The notes: generated from the sequence alone by a model not told the origin. 10,631 nt of DNA from Suillus spraguei (GCA_016800925.1 JABCPU010001239.1:1-10631), one strand, 5' to 3'. Positions 1-7,558 are shown, counted from the first letter of the stretch. Program-made: numbers and translations.

Positions 1-317
1 ACATATTGGCCTATTTAAGCACAGTGTACTTGTAGTAGATTCGCTACTTTAATCTTACTGGGTTTTACCTGGAATCTCCTTCGCTTAGGCCTCCAACCTA
101 AGTCGTCTTGAATCGTCTCTAAGTCTAAGCACTCCTTAGCCTTAGTCTCTATTCTCGCGGATACCTCTTAGACTTGTCTTTGAGGCTGAACCCTTGATAG
201 TACTCGGAACGCGTTCCTTGTACTTTCACCTTGTCCTTATCTGGACATTGTAAGAACTCCCAGCAGACCGTCTGTGTCTTTTCACTGTCGCTGGTGACGC
301 CACCCCAGTTCATAACA
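1..317 (+). repeat. LTR1, partial Ty3/Gypsy long terminal repeat
   Basis: This is the right-hand two thirds of an LTR; its first ~158 bases lie left of the window. It aligns almost base for base with 3750-4069, with roughly 25-30 mismatches and small gaps by eye, mostly transitions. It contains the promoter-like TATTTAA at 12-18 and the inferred transcript start at 46, and it ends ...CATAACA at 317, matching the ...CGTAACA end of LTR2. It is not followed by a primer-binding site. The sequence passes directly into RNase H codons of pol, so LTR1 is either the 3' (or solo) LTR of another copy inserted there, or a 5' LTR fused to pol by internal deletion. Confidence 0.93.
12..56 (+). promoter_or_regulatory. 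LTR core promoter and inferred transcript start (LTR1)
   Basis: TATTTAAG begins at 12. The A of ACTTTAATCTT (46-56) lies 34 bases downstream, a normal TATA-to-start distance. The same spacing is found in LTR2 (TATTTAA from 3761, ACTTTAATCTT 3795-3805) and on the minus strand in LTR3 (8730 down to 8696). The start is inferred from TATA spacing and from the 11-base complementarity to the primer-binding site at 8421-8431; no transcript evidence is available. Confidence 0.6.
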
Positions 318-769
318 GCGTCATTATCTCGAAGGGAACCCTCACCCCGTCCTGGTATTCACCGACCACAAGAACCTTCTGTACTTTAGAAGTGCACAAA
401 AGCTTACCTGTCGCCAAGCACGTTGGCAATTGATTTTGTCTATCTACGACATTGAACTGCATCACGTTGCGGGTACTAAATTAGCAGTACCTGATGCACT
501 ATCCCGCTGGCCCGATTATGACTCCGGCAAAGACGATAATGAGGACCAGACACTCCTCCCTGACGCTCTATTCGTTCGTCTTATTGATACCGATTTGAAG
601 GATGTCTTGTCATCCTCTGACCCCCTCGACGACCCTGTCTTCAAAACGGCGTCTGATGCCCTTGATGGCGTGTGCCTTCCCCCTATGAAATCGGCACTCT
701 CTGACTGGAAGATTGAGGAAAACATCCTCTATTGTAAAAATCGTACCTACATTCCACCGCACATCGTCC
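318..769 (+). pseudogene. pol: pol fragment: C-terminal RNase H and connection to integrase
   Basis: One frame is open from the LTR1 boundary to the stop at 778-780. It starts within the conserved (W)RHYLEG segment, then shows the TDHKNL motif (about 361-378), QARWQL (about 415-432) and VPDALSRWP (about 487-513). These are the last two conserved acidic motifs of Ty3-type RNase H, which removes the RNA strand from RNA-DNA hybrids during reverse transcription. The earlier acidic residues of the domain are missing, so no active enzyme can be made. An acidic spacer (SGKDDNEDQ) leads to the integrase N-terminus. The frame is lost near 760, where homology continues in another frame as [10 protein letters not shown]. 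Confidence 0.88.
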
Positions 770-2036
770 TGATATCCTGAAAAGGTATCATGATCATCCT
801 ACCGCGGGACATCCCGGTAGATTCAAAACTGAAGAACTCGTTAAACGCGAAGCGTGGTGGCCCGCTAATGGGCTCTTATATTCGAAAATACGTTGAGGGT
901 TGCGCCCTTTGTCAGCAAATGAAAGCGGATACACATCCCGCTCGACCCCCGCTTATGCCAATTCCCTCCTCTGCGACCCCGCCCCTTCTCTCAGGTCTCT
1001 GTCGATCTTATCACTGACCTCCCTGTCTCTGGAGGCTTTGACAGTATCATGGTCGTGGTAGACCATGGCCTTACGAAGGGGGTGATTATTATCCCTTGTT
1101 TGAAAACCATCACATCCGAAGGGATTGCTGAACTATTCTTGAAACATGTTTACCGTCGATTTGGACTCCATGACAAAAGTCATCCTCAGATCGAGGTCCG
1201 CAATTCCTGTCACGCTTCTCTAAAGAGCTTGCCCGACTTCTTGATTACGTCGTTGCTCCATCTACGGCTTATCACCCTCAGACTGATGGTCAAACGGAAA
1301 GGCTTAATCAAGAACTTGAAACATACCTACGCATCTATTGCCGCAACAACCCCGAAGATTGGGTAGAACACCTACCAATAGCAGAATTCCGTCCACAACC
1401 ACCGAAAACACGATGCAAGGAATGCATCACCCTTCTATTTGATGATGGGATACGAACCACGCATCATTCCCCACCTTATCCCTGATTCATCAGTCCCCAC
1501 AGCAGAAGATCGAGTACGATCTCTGCAGAAGATAAGAGAAGAAGCAATTGCCTGCCATAACATTGCAATGCAAACGATGGCTGAACGATCCCGAGGAGAT
1601 AAGTACATTCCATGGAAGATCGGAGATAAGGTTTGGCTATCTGCCGCTAATCTTAGACTCAAACTCCCATCAAAGGAAACTCGCCCCAAAGCAATACGGA
1701 CCTTTCCCGATCATCAATGTCTTATCTCCCATCACGTTCACACTCAAACTCACGCCGCAGTGGAAAATTCATCCCACGTTCCACGCTTCTGTCTTATCAT
1801 CCTATAGCGAAACGGACGTACACGGCCCGAACTTCCCCGAACCACCACCTGACATCATCGAAGAAGAAGAAGAATATGAAGTAGAAGCAATCCTTTCTCA
1901 CAAAGGAACCAGCACTCGCCGACGTTATCTTGTTTCCTGGAAAGGATATTCATCGGGAGATAACGAATGGCTCCAGAAAAGAACTTGAAGAACTCCGCTC
2001 GAATCTTGAATGCTTATAAGAAGCAACACGCCCTTT
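770..2036 (+). pseudogene. pol: pol fragment: integrase with chromodomain, multiply frameshifted
   Basis: Integrase joins retroelement cDNA to chromosomal DNA. The zinc-binding N-terminus is visible as [12 protein letters not shown] (from about 783) and CALCQQMK (about 903-926). The catalytic triad is present but split between frames: Asp at 1004-1006 ([10 protein letters not shown]), Asp at 1189-1191 (SDRGPQF) and Glu at 1297-1299 (DGQTERLNQ). Exactly 35 residues separate the last two. LAPKQYGPF (about 1685-1711) belongs to the GPY/F region. A chromodomain follows at about 1878-1980 (YEVEAILSHKG, YLVSWKGY, DNEW), with the aromatic cage positions kept; in this family it targets integration to chromatin. 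Homology changes frame near 760, 877, 980, 1175-1186, 1430, 1675 and 1975, so this is a decayed copy. Short single-base insertions (for example after 1174) explain some of the breaks. Confidence 0.93.
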
Positions 2037-2093
2037 GATTATCCTTCAGTCAATCAACTCGCACCAGACTTGATCAACTACCCCACCATCGAA

Positions 2094-2777
2094 ATGTCTT
2101 TCCCCACTGCCTACATCACCCCCGTCACCATTGCCAACAATGACTCCGACTCTGATGCTGAACACTATGGATCCCTTACCACCGAAATCGACAACACCTC
2201 CTACATTGAAGCCGCCCTTCTATGTGAAGGACAACGCCCTTGAAATTGAAAGAATCCTCACAGAAAAAGGTGCCTTCCGGCCCTCCTCCTCGTCAACATT
2301 ATCCGTACTGCCGCCCTCATTGAAGCCACAGCCAATGAAACTACAGATGCTACATATCGTCAACGCTTCTTACATCTTCAAAAACGCATTCGTTCTTATG
2401 CTATGTTGCTGCTTCCCGGTTCTTTTAAAAGCGATGTTGAAGAAGCTATTCACATCGTGGCCGAATGTCGAGCAGGCATTGCTCGACCTCCCTCTCCGCA
2501 GGCAGATGCGCCACTTCCTATTCCAGCACCCCATGCTTCGCGCATGTATTCTAGTATTGACGCCCTTGCTGGCTTATGCACTGCTGTCCAAGAAATCAGG
2601 CAACTCACCAATACAGTCGTCAAAACCATCCAGCAATCAGTCGCTGAAACCAGAACAGCCAGAAACTTAGTCGAAGAAGCCATACCGATCTACAAACACA
2701 AGCCAACCTCGCCTCCCCCAGAACCCTGTCCCCTATCGAGAAACCGACCTCACCATCTCCCGTCACAGTCTCTCTGA
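2094..2777 (+). pseudogene. N-terminal part of the extra ORF downstream of pol
   Basis: No recognised family. From an ATG at 2094 a frame runs MSFPTAYITPVT... through an acidic stretch (NDSDSDAEHYG) to a TGA at 2241-2243. The same frame reopens by 2292 (NIIRTAALIEATANETTD) and continues to 2777. In between, another frame gives a sensible reading (LEIERILTEKGAF), suggesting two small compensating indels. Residues such as QRFLHLQKRIRSYAMLL, DVEEAIHIVAECRAGIA and EIRQLTNTVVKTIQQSVAETRTA look strongly helical, possibly coiled-coil, followed by a proline-rich linker. This may be the front half of the protein that ends at 3558, joined by a frame change near 2710-2760. That junction, and the claim that it is one protein, are inference. 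Confidence 0.55.
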
Positions 2778-2904
2778 CCATCCCGCGTGGCTGTATGAAC
2801 CTTGCACAGAAGAGCAGTGTGAGGCCGCAAAATTACTGAAGATCCCTGTCACTGAGCTGATAACACTTGGCCCCCAACTTCGTGATCTACATATTCATCC
2901 CCCT

Positions 2905-3558
2905 ATGTCTATTCTGTCATCATTTGGTCCAATGGACCCCGTCTCACCAGTCCTAGTTAAAGACTTCGGCATCACCTCCCCTTCTTCCTCTAATGAACTC
3001 CTTGCGGTTGCTGAACGTGGAACCACTCCCGACCTCCCCGCATCTGCGTACACCTTAACCACCAAGCAACAGACACAGCTTCGACGTGACAATGCCCTTG
3101 CCTTAAAACGTATGACACGAAAGAAAGGGAAGAAGCGTGCTCGATCCACCAGTCCTACACCCGTTATCTCACCATCACCATTACGCATGTCTATTTCCAA
3201 CACTGATGAAAACATGAAATGCCGAATCTGCGGCATCATCGGACATCAACAAAAGAATTGTCTCGACTATCAGTGCCAAATCTGTCTGCGACACGCTCCC
3301 ACCCATCTGTCCATTTATTGCCCTCAGCATCGTGGGGAACCTCCGTTTATGCTTACCTGGAAGGACGATGGATTTTATGACGCACTGCGTAGGTGGGAAC
3401 AGTATCTTATTAACCGTCGACGACGAAAGGAAGGTCGACGGGCGAGGACTGTAGCAGAAGAGGAAGCGGCTTATATGCTAGGAGGATCTGCCGCTGATGA
3501 AGACGTCGCCAACTATGACGACTATGATCCTGTCTATGACGACAATAGAGATGATTGA
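2905..3558 (+). CDS. Zinc-knuckle protein encoded 3' of integrase (extra retroelement ORF)
   Basis: The frame encodes 217 residues from the ATG at 2905 and is open upstream to 2671 (PAWLYEPCTEEQCEAAKLLKIPVTEL and on), so the original protein probably began earlier. A basic region (KRMTRKKGKKRAR) precedes a perfect CCHC zinc knuckle, C-x2-C-x4-H-x4-C, at 3220-3261. A second variant knuckle, C-x2-C-x6-H-x4-C, lies at 3274-3321 and is followed by CPQH. A further basic run (NRRRRKEGRRAR) and an acidic tail (YDDYDPVYDDNRDD) end the protein. CCHC knuckles normally bind nucleic acid and are typical of Gag. Here the gene lies after integrase and stops 23 bases before the polypurine tract, the place of env or accessory genes in other elements. 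It has no signal peptide or membrane segment, so it is not Env-like. Function unknown; a nucleic-acid chaperone or second Gag-like factor is a guess. Confidence 0.72.
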   Translation: MSILSSFGPMDPVSPVLVKDFGITSPSSSNELLAVAERGTTPDLPASAYTLTTKQQTQLRRDNALALKRMTRKKGKKRARSTSPTPVISPSPLRMSISNTDENMKCRICGIIGHQQKNCLDYQCQICLRHAPTHLSIYCPQHRGEPPFMLTWKDDGFYDALRRWEQYLINRRRRKEGRRARTVAEEEAAYMLGGSAADEDVANYDDYDPVYDDNRDD

Positions 3559-3580
3559 AAGTCGGTGACTTTCACTGTAA

Positions 3581-3591
3581 TACGGGGGTAA
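3581..3591 (+). other. Polypurine tract (plus-strand primer)
   Basis: TACGGGGGTAA sits directly against the TGTTAC start of LTR2. A purine run in this position primes plus-strand DNA synthesis in LTR retroelements. It fixes the inner edge of the 3' LTR and shows that the zinc-knuckle ORF upstream lies inside the element. Confidence 0.85.
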
Positions 3592-4069
3592 TGTTACAGT
3601 TGTACGTGCCCCTATTCATTTTCCCTTAGTTTCCTTACTTGTATATCATGTCACATGACTCTGACTCACATGCTCAACGCATCTGTACAACACATGCCTT
3701 CCTTATTAGGATACGCAGTTACGTTCTCACGGTTACTTGGTCTGTGCGCACATATTGGCCTATTTAAGCACAGTGTACTTGTAGTAGATTCCCTACTTTA
3801 ATCTTACTGGGTTTTACCTGGAACTTCCTTCACTTAGGTCTCCAACCTAAGTCGTCCTTGAATTGTCTCTAGGTCTAAGCACTCCTTAGCCTTAGTCTCC
3901 ATTCTCGTAAAGAACCTCTTGGACTTATCCTTGAGGCCAGACCCCTTGATCGTACTCGGAACACGTTCCTTGTACTTTCACCTTGTCCTCTTTTGGACAT
4001 TGTAGAACTTCCCAGCAGACCGTCTGTGTCTTTTCACTGTCGCTGGTGATGCCACCCCAGTTCGTAACA
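3592..4069 (+). repeat. LTR2, complete 3' LTR
   Basis: 478 bases bounded by TGTTAC and GTAACA, that is the 5'-TG...CA-3' ends of LTRs within a 6-base inverted repeat. Positions 3750-4069 match LTR1, and the whole matches LTR3 in reverse complement. TATTTAA is at 3761-3767, the inferred transcript start at 3795, and two small hairpins at 3833-3851 and 3875-3889. The right flank gcctg belongs to the interrupted Harbinger transposase. Confidence 0.95.
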
Positions 4070-4787
4070 GCCTGAGGTTTTTGAGAGCATAGGCTCAGGC
4101 ACGAGCAGCCTCAATGGAGTTGAGAGCCGGGAAGCAAATGAAGTTATCATGCTCAGCCAGCAAGGCAGCCATAACACGATTAGTGCAGTTGGTGACTGAC
4201 CCAACAGATACCCCTGCCCACTGGCAGACATCCTCAGGGGAAATCGCATTACCATAGTGGCCAAGTCGATTAAGAAAGATAGCAAGTTGCACTGCAACTG
4301 GAATTTGGGGATTGTTGGATTGATTGTGGAAAATAGGGTGATTACTGATCTGATCAAGGATATCATCAAAAATCTCGGGAAGAACACGTAGCTTCTTCTT
4401 GAATAAGTCGGGGTGATGATCAGCAAATTGATCAAGGAGTTGGATCTGAGGGGCTTGCATAGGGGGCTGAGTTAGAGGGTAAAGAACACGTGTTACTTCT
4501 ACCTCTTCCCAAAGAGTAGTAAGGGAGCCAATAAGATGGATGAAATTCTGATGAATTTCAATGGACATGTCGGAATTATCAGAGCCATCGGAAGAGTTAG
4601 ACATGTAGGGGGACATAGGGGAGAGTGGTGATGGGGATCTGATGACAGAGTCATCAGAGATAGAAGAGGAATCAGAGTCAGAGATTTCACCATCTGCCAT
4701 GGCATGCTCAGCCCAGGCTCTGGCTACATCTAGAGTAGCAGTATCTATTTCATTAAGCAGTTGCTGATGTTGAGATTGGCGAGGCAT
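4070..4787 (-). pseudogene. PIF/Harbinger transposase (DDE_Tnp_4 type), N-terminal part, cut by LTR2
   Basis: The chosen start is the ATG at 4787 (MPRQSQHQQLL). The frame then runs ~230 residues to a TGA at 4095-4097. An acidic, serine-rich segment (GEISDSDSSSISDDS) is followed by a helical region. Then comes a helix-turn-helix-like block, AIFLNRLGHYGNAISPEDV and VSVGSVTNCTNRVMAALL, about residues 170-210. This is the DNA-binding portion that precedes the catalytic domain in fungal Harbinger transposases. After the TGA the same frame continues as AYALKNLR to the LTR edge, so the TGA is probably a mutated Arg codon (CGA to TGA). The catalytic domain (first Asp onward) would lie beyond the retroelement insertion, left of the window. 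The family call rests on the helix-turn-helix block and on resemblance to known fungal copies. Confidence 0.8.
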
Positions 4788-4940
4788 AGCAGCTGTCACT
4801 TGTTATCATGATTGATGGACTAATCTGAGCTAAGCGAGATTTAAGCGGAGCTTCAAATTTGGCGGTCTGTTTCTGTTCGCTGTACTACACAACGAGCTTG
4901 ACCAATCCTCACCCTGCCACGGCCATGTTCTGCTCTCAGG

Positions 4941-5145
4941 ATGTGCGTCATCGTTCCAGTGCACCTTCGTCTAACGCATCTCTGCATACTAATAGGCGGT
5001 ACGTGGTGCCAGGCTCCAACGCATCTTCGTCTAACGCATCTCCGCATACTAATAGGCGGTGTGTGGTGCCAGGCTCCAACGCATCTTCATCTAACGCATC
5101 TCCACATACTAATAGGTGGTGCTGGGCTCCAGCACATCTTCATAC
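4941..5145. repeat. 60-base tandem repeat, about three copies
   Basis: The blocks 4981-5040 and 5041-5100 differ at only a few bases. The block before (from about 4941, best from 4961) and the block after (to about 5145, with an 8-base gap) are partial or diverged copies. Each unit carries CATACTAATAGG and a doubled AACGCATCT core, that is a smaller internal duplication of about 15 bases. Confidence 0.9.
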
Positions 5146-5321
5146 ACCGTGGCGATGGTGACGCTCTACCATTTTCTCCAACACAACACCGTTTTCCAAG
5201 TCCCACAACATCTTATCACTCAGCGACATCTTTTTACCATTCTAGATTTTATTACAATAGTTCTTTGTTTGCTAGCTATGAAATATATGAACTTGGTGTT
5301 TTATTTTGTGCGCATGTGCGT

Positions 5322-5336
5322 CTAACCCTAACCCTA
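5322..5336. repeat. Short telomere-like run (CCCTAA)n
   Basis: CTAACCCTAACCCTA is two and a half copies of the common fungal telomere unit (TTAGGG on the other strand). It is too short to call a former telomere and could be chance or part of a transposon end. Confidence 0.7.
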
Positions 5337-5426
5337 GCATTGGGACTTTGAGAAATTGAAGCACATCTGAAGCGCATAGTATTTCAAACAGAGTTTGAAT
5401 TTGGCTTTTCAAGCGGATTTTTCAGA

Positions 5427-5507
5427 ACGTTTCAAAGCATCTTTCAGAGCAATTCAGAACCATTTCAGAACATTTCAGAACTGTTTCAGAAGGTTCAGAA
5501 TTTTACT
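5427..5507. repeat. Degenerate TTCAGAA(C) short repeat array
   Basis: TTCAGAA/TTCAGAG recurs about seven times at roughly 10-13 base spacing, with variants such as TTTCAAAGC before it. The array ends where reverse transcriptase homology of the minus-strand retroelement begins, so it may mark the truncation or insertion junction. Confidence 0.75.
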
Positions 5508-6553
5508 TTGAATACCCTTATTGTCATCAACACGCGTCGTGTTTGCTTCCTATGCCCATCCATGCTATTTGAAAATATGAGGATATTGTCCATATAGATA
5601 ACCATCCATCCTTTGTTAATCTCCTGCTGGAATGTCTGGTTCATGTAGGCCTGGAAAGTAGTGGGTGAGTTACAGAGACCAAAAAACATGACATTAGGTT
5701 CATAGAGACTGAATTCGGTGGTAAAGGCTGCTTTCCACCGATCATCAGGGTGAATACGGATATTATTATATCTGGAATGTATATCCATTTTGGTAAAGAA
5801 TTGAGCGTTATGAAGCCTTGCGACAAGAGAGACCGGGAGGGGTAATGGATCAGTGTTTTTGACCATCCAATCATTGGTGTACCTATAATCCTGACAGGGT
5901 TGGAGTTTGCTGCTTTTCTTTCTGACAAAGAAGAAACCGCTGGCTTGCGGTGATTTCGATTCTGAGATAAAAACCTTGGCTACATTTTCATTGATAAAGG
6001 TTTTAACCAATGCTCGTTCCTTTTCAGAGAGTGGGTAAACCTTAGATGTTTGAGGAACGAAGCCTGGCTTTGTGTCAATGCAGTGATCTATGCCTGGTCG
6101 TTCTGGAAGAAGTTTATTGAGCCTGTCTTTGGTGAGATAAGAAGGGACTAGTTCCTCGAATGGTTTCTTGTTCTTTTCTTTTTTGTTGGTGGTGAACTCC
6201 TGCGTTTTGTTACTATATTTCAGTGGTGGAAGCGAAGTAGTGGAGTAGTTGGGAAGTTGCTCAAGTCGAGAAGTTCCGTCTCATGTGAGAGGAGTATCCA
6301 TGGATACGTCTTCAACTACTCTCATACAACTCCCATCAATGTTGTATTCCACTAGAAATTTGCCGTCATCGAGTTCATATGAAGAGATTTCTCGTACTTC
6401 TGGTGTGCTCCAAACATCCTGCATCATATTAAACTGTTCACTATCCTCTGTTGGGATTGACAAGGGTTGTTCGTTTTCATCAGGAATTTCTTCAATTGAC
6501 GCAGGAGGGGATTGTGGGTTGAAGTAGCGGGATAACTTTGGCACAACCCAATC
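5495..6553 (-). pseudogene. pol: pol fragment: reverse transcriptase with upstream linker
   Basis: One frame runs from about 6553 to the stop at 5495, broken by a single in-frame TGA at 6281-6283. The N-terminal linker is followed by PFEELVPSYL and IDHCIDTKPGF (about 6170-6060), the usual lead-in to Ty3-type RT. RT motifs follow: SGFFFVRKK, PCQDYRYTNDW, a first catalytic Asp in KMDI (5783-5785), MFFGLCNSPTTFQAYMN, and VIYMDNILIF. The last motif should read Y-x-D-D. Here the second Asp is Asn (AAT, 5585-5587), which would be expected to abolish or cripple polymerase activity. The protein ends soon after HRKQTRRVL, in the thumb region, so RNase H and integrase are lost. Confidence 0.92.
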
Positions 6554-6735
6554 TCTTCTGGGTAACTCCTCATTGGTTTTCCGCTTTCCCTGATTCTGTT
6601 CTTCGATAGGTCGTTGCGAGGGGGAATCCGGGAAGTAGCAAGATAACTTTTGTACGGTTCGATCATGTCCCAGTAATTCTTCATCAGCTTTACGCTTTCC
6701 AGGTTCCTGCTTTTCACATAGAGGGTGCGGTGATT
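6509..6735 (-). repeat. Diverged 111-base tandem duplication in the protease-RT linker
   Basis: GAAGTAGCGGGATAACTTT at 6521 and GAAGTAGCAAGATAACTTT at 6632 are 111 bases apart, which is 37 codons. On the minus strand the two units read KRKADEELLGHDRTVQKLS and KRKTNEELPRRDWVVPKLS, each followed by (R/C)YF and a Pro/Ser-rich stretch. Because the period is a multiple of three and the protein pattern is kept, the duplication probably arose and diverged while the element was still coding. Confidence 0.82.
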
Positions 6736-6910
6736 CCGGTTTGGCGTCAGGAGAAAATGTATCAAAGGTTTCAATCGATGGTGTGTATTTCTGCTGAAGC
6801 CTGGAATTCTCCCATCTCGGCTTTTGTTCGCGGCTTGGGAACGCTATTGGTTACCCTGCTTTTCTTCTATCCATATCCACATCGATCTCGATTTCATCAG
6901 ATTTTGGAGT

Positions 6911-7239
6911 TCAAGATAAGGATAAGGATTCCTTAGTCCAATCAATGAGTGGGTTCATGGCACACAACCATGGAATCCCCAGTAGGATCTGATCATGTTG
7001 TCCAAGCTTAGTGATATTGAACTTGCAATACATGGTTCGTTCATCAATTCGTACTACCAACAGGCAGTAATGAGTGATTGGTCCTCCCTTAATCAAGGTT
7101 CCGTCGGTGGTTGTTACGTGAAAAGGTGAGCTAAGACGTCATCGTGTAATTTGATGGAGATTTATGAACTCCTTGGAGATGAATGTTCTGGCTGCACCAG
7201 AATCTATGACAGCAGTGGTTTCGACGGATTTTAAACGGG
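6911..7239 (-). pseudogene. Retropepsin-like aspartic protease of the minus-strand element
   Basis: The active-site motif VIDSGA is intact (DSGA codons at 7204-7193) and is followed by RTFISKEFIN. Then come a TGA at 7139-7141 in the same frame, PFHVTTTDGTLIKGGPITH, and the C-terminal signature DQILLGIPWL...NPLIDW (about 6999-6937). This domain cleaves the Gag-Pol polyprotein. The in-frame TGA directly after CGA, and the stop at 6911, break the reading frame. Between 6780 and 6911 only weak linker sequence is seen. Confidence 0.87.
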
Positions 7240-7445
7240 TGCAAGAGATAAGGGTAATTGGAACACGAAGTTCCTCTTGTTCACCTACAGCTCATACAAA
7301 TCTTAGTAATACATTAGGAGAAACATACATCGATTTCTTGTTTCCCCAGATTAAAAATCCTCAATGGCGCACTGTCTCTTCTTCGTCATCTTCTTCATCA
7401 TCTTCTTCTTTAGGAAGACCCTTGATTTCTGTCTTCTGGAGTGGA

Positions 7446-7554
7446 GTCTTCTTCTTCTTCTTCTTCTTCTTCTTCTTCTTCTTCTTCTTCTTCTTCTTCT
7501 TCTTCTTTCTTCTTCTTCTTCTTCTTCTTCTTCTTCTTCTTCTTCTTTCTTTCT
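7446..7554. repeat. (TTC/CTT)n microsatellite inside the gag-protease linker
   Basis: About 109 bases of nearly pure CTT trinucleotide, with single-base interruptions near 7506 and 7547. On the coding (minus) strand it follows the Gag zinc knuckle directly and gives runs of Arg, Lys or Glu depending on frame, then rejoins recognisable linker (KTEIKGLPKEEDDEE). It expands an already charged linker. The repeat creates long spurious open frames on both strands. Confidence 0.95.
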
Positions 7555-7558
7555 CAGG

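Larger units (their letters stand above)
318..4069 (+). mobile_element. 3' half of a Ty3/Gypsy chromovirus-type LTR retrotransposon
   Basis: In order: the end of RNase H, integrase zinc finger, DD35E core, GPF-containing C-terminal region and chromodomain, an additional zinc-knuckle coding region, a polypurine tract and a complete 3' LTR. The domain order RNase H-integrase-chromodomain is diagnostic of chromoviruses. Gag, protease and reverse transcriptase are absent to the right of LTR1. Either they were deleted or they lie left of the window behind a nested LTR insertion. At least seven frame changes in pol show that the copy is dead. The right boundary abuts a Harbinger transposase fragment, with gcctg (4070-4074) as the candidate target-site duplication. 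Confidence 0.92.
4788..5509. other. Non-coding, repeat-rich segment between Harbinger transposase and minus-strand retroelement
   Basis: No credible gene is seen. It should include the 5' flank and outer end of the left Harbinger element, but I could not fix a terminal inverted repeat or TTA target duplication. It holds a 60-base tandem repeat (4941-5145), a telomere-like run (5322-5336) and a degenerate TTCAGAA array (about 5427-5507). Open frames across 4859-5351 reflect the repeat period, which is a multiple of three. Confidence 0.6.

Noticed and set aside
2131..2670. Possible Env-like glycoprotein, suggested by a hydrophobic stretch in one frame near 2380-2430
   Set aside because: The hydrophobic run appears only in that frame. 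The other frame gives a helical soluble protein that continues towards the zinc-knuckle region. No signal peptide or anchor is supported.
2895..3239. Minus-strand open frame opposite the zinc-knuckle ORF
   Set aside because: It is a shadow of the plus-strand coding sequence, which has the zinc knuckles and the element context.
4859..5351. Overlapping plus-strand open frames with repeated Ser/Asn/His-rich segments
   Set aside because: The 60-base period is a multiple of three, so all frames stay open through the repeat. There is no domain, no conserved motif and no sensible start context.
6249..6936. Plus-strand frames opposite the pol linker and protease
   Set aside because: The minus strand carries continuous pol homology there; the plus-strand frames show no recognisable motif.
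7446..7554. CRISPR or other spacer array
   Set aside because: It is a simple trinucleotide run without spacers, and the window is eukaryotic.
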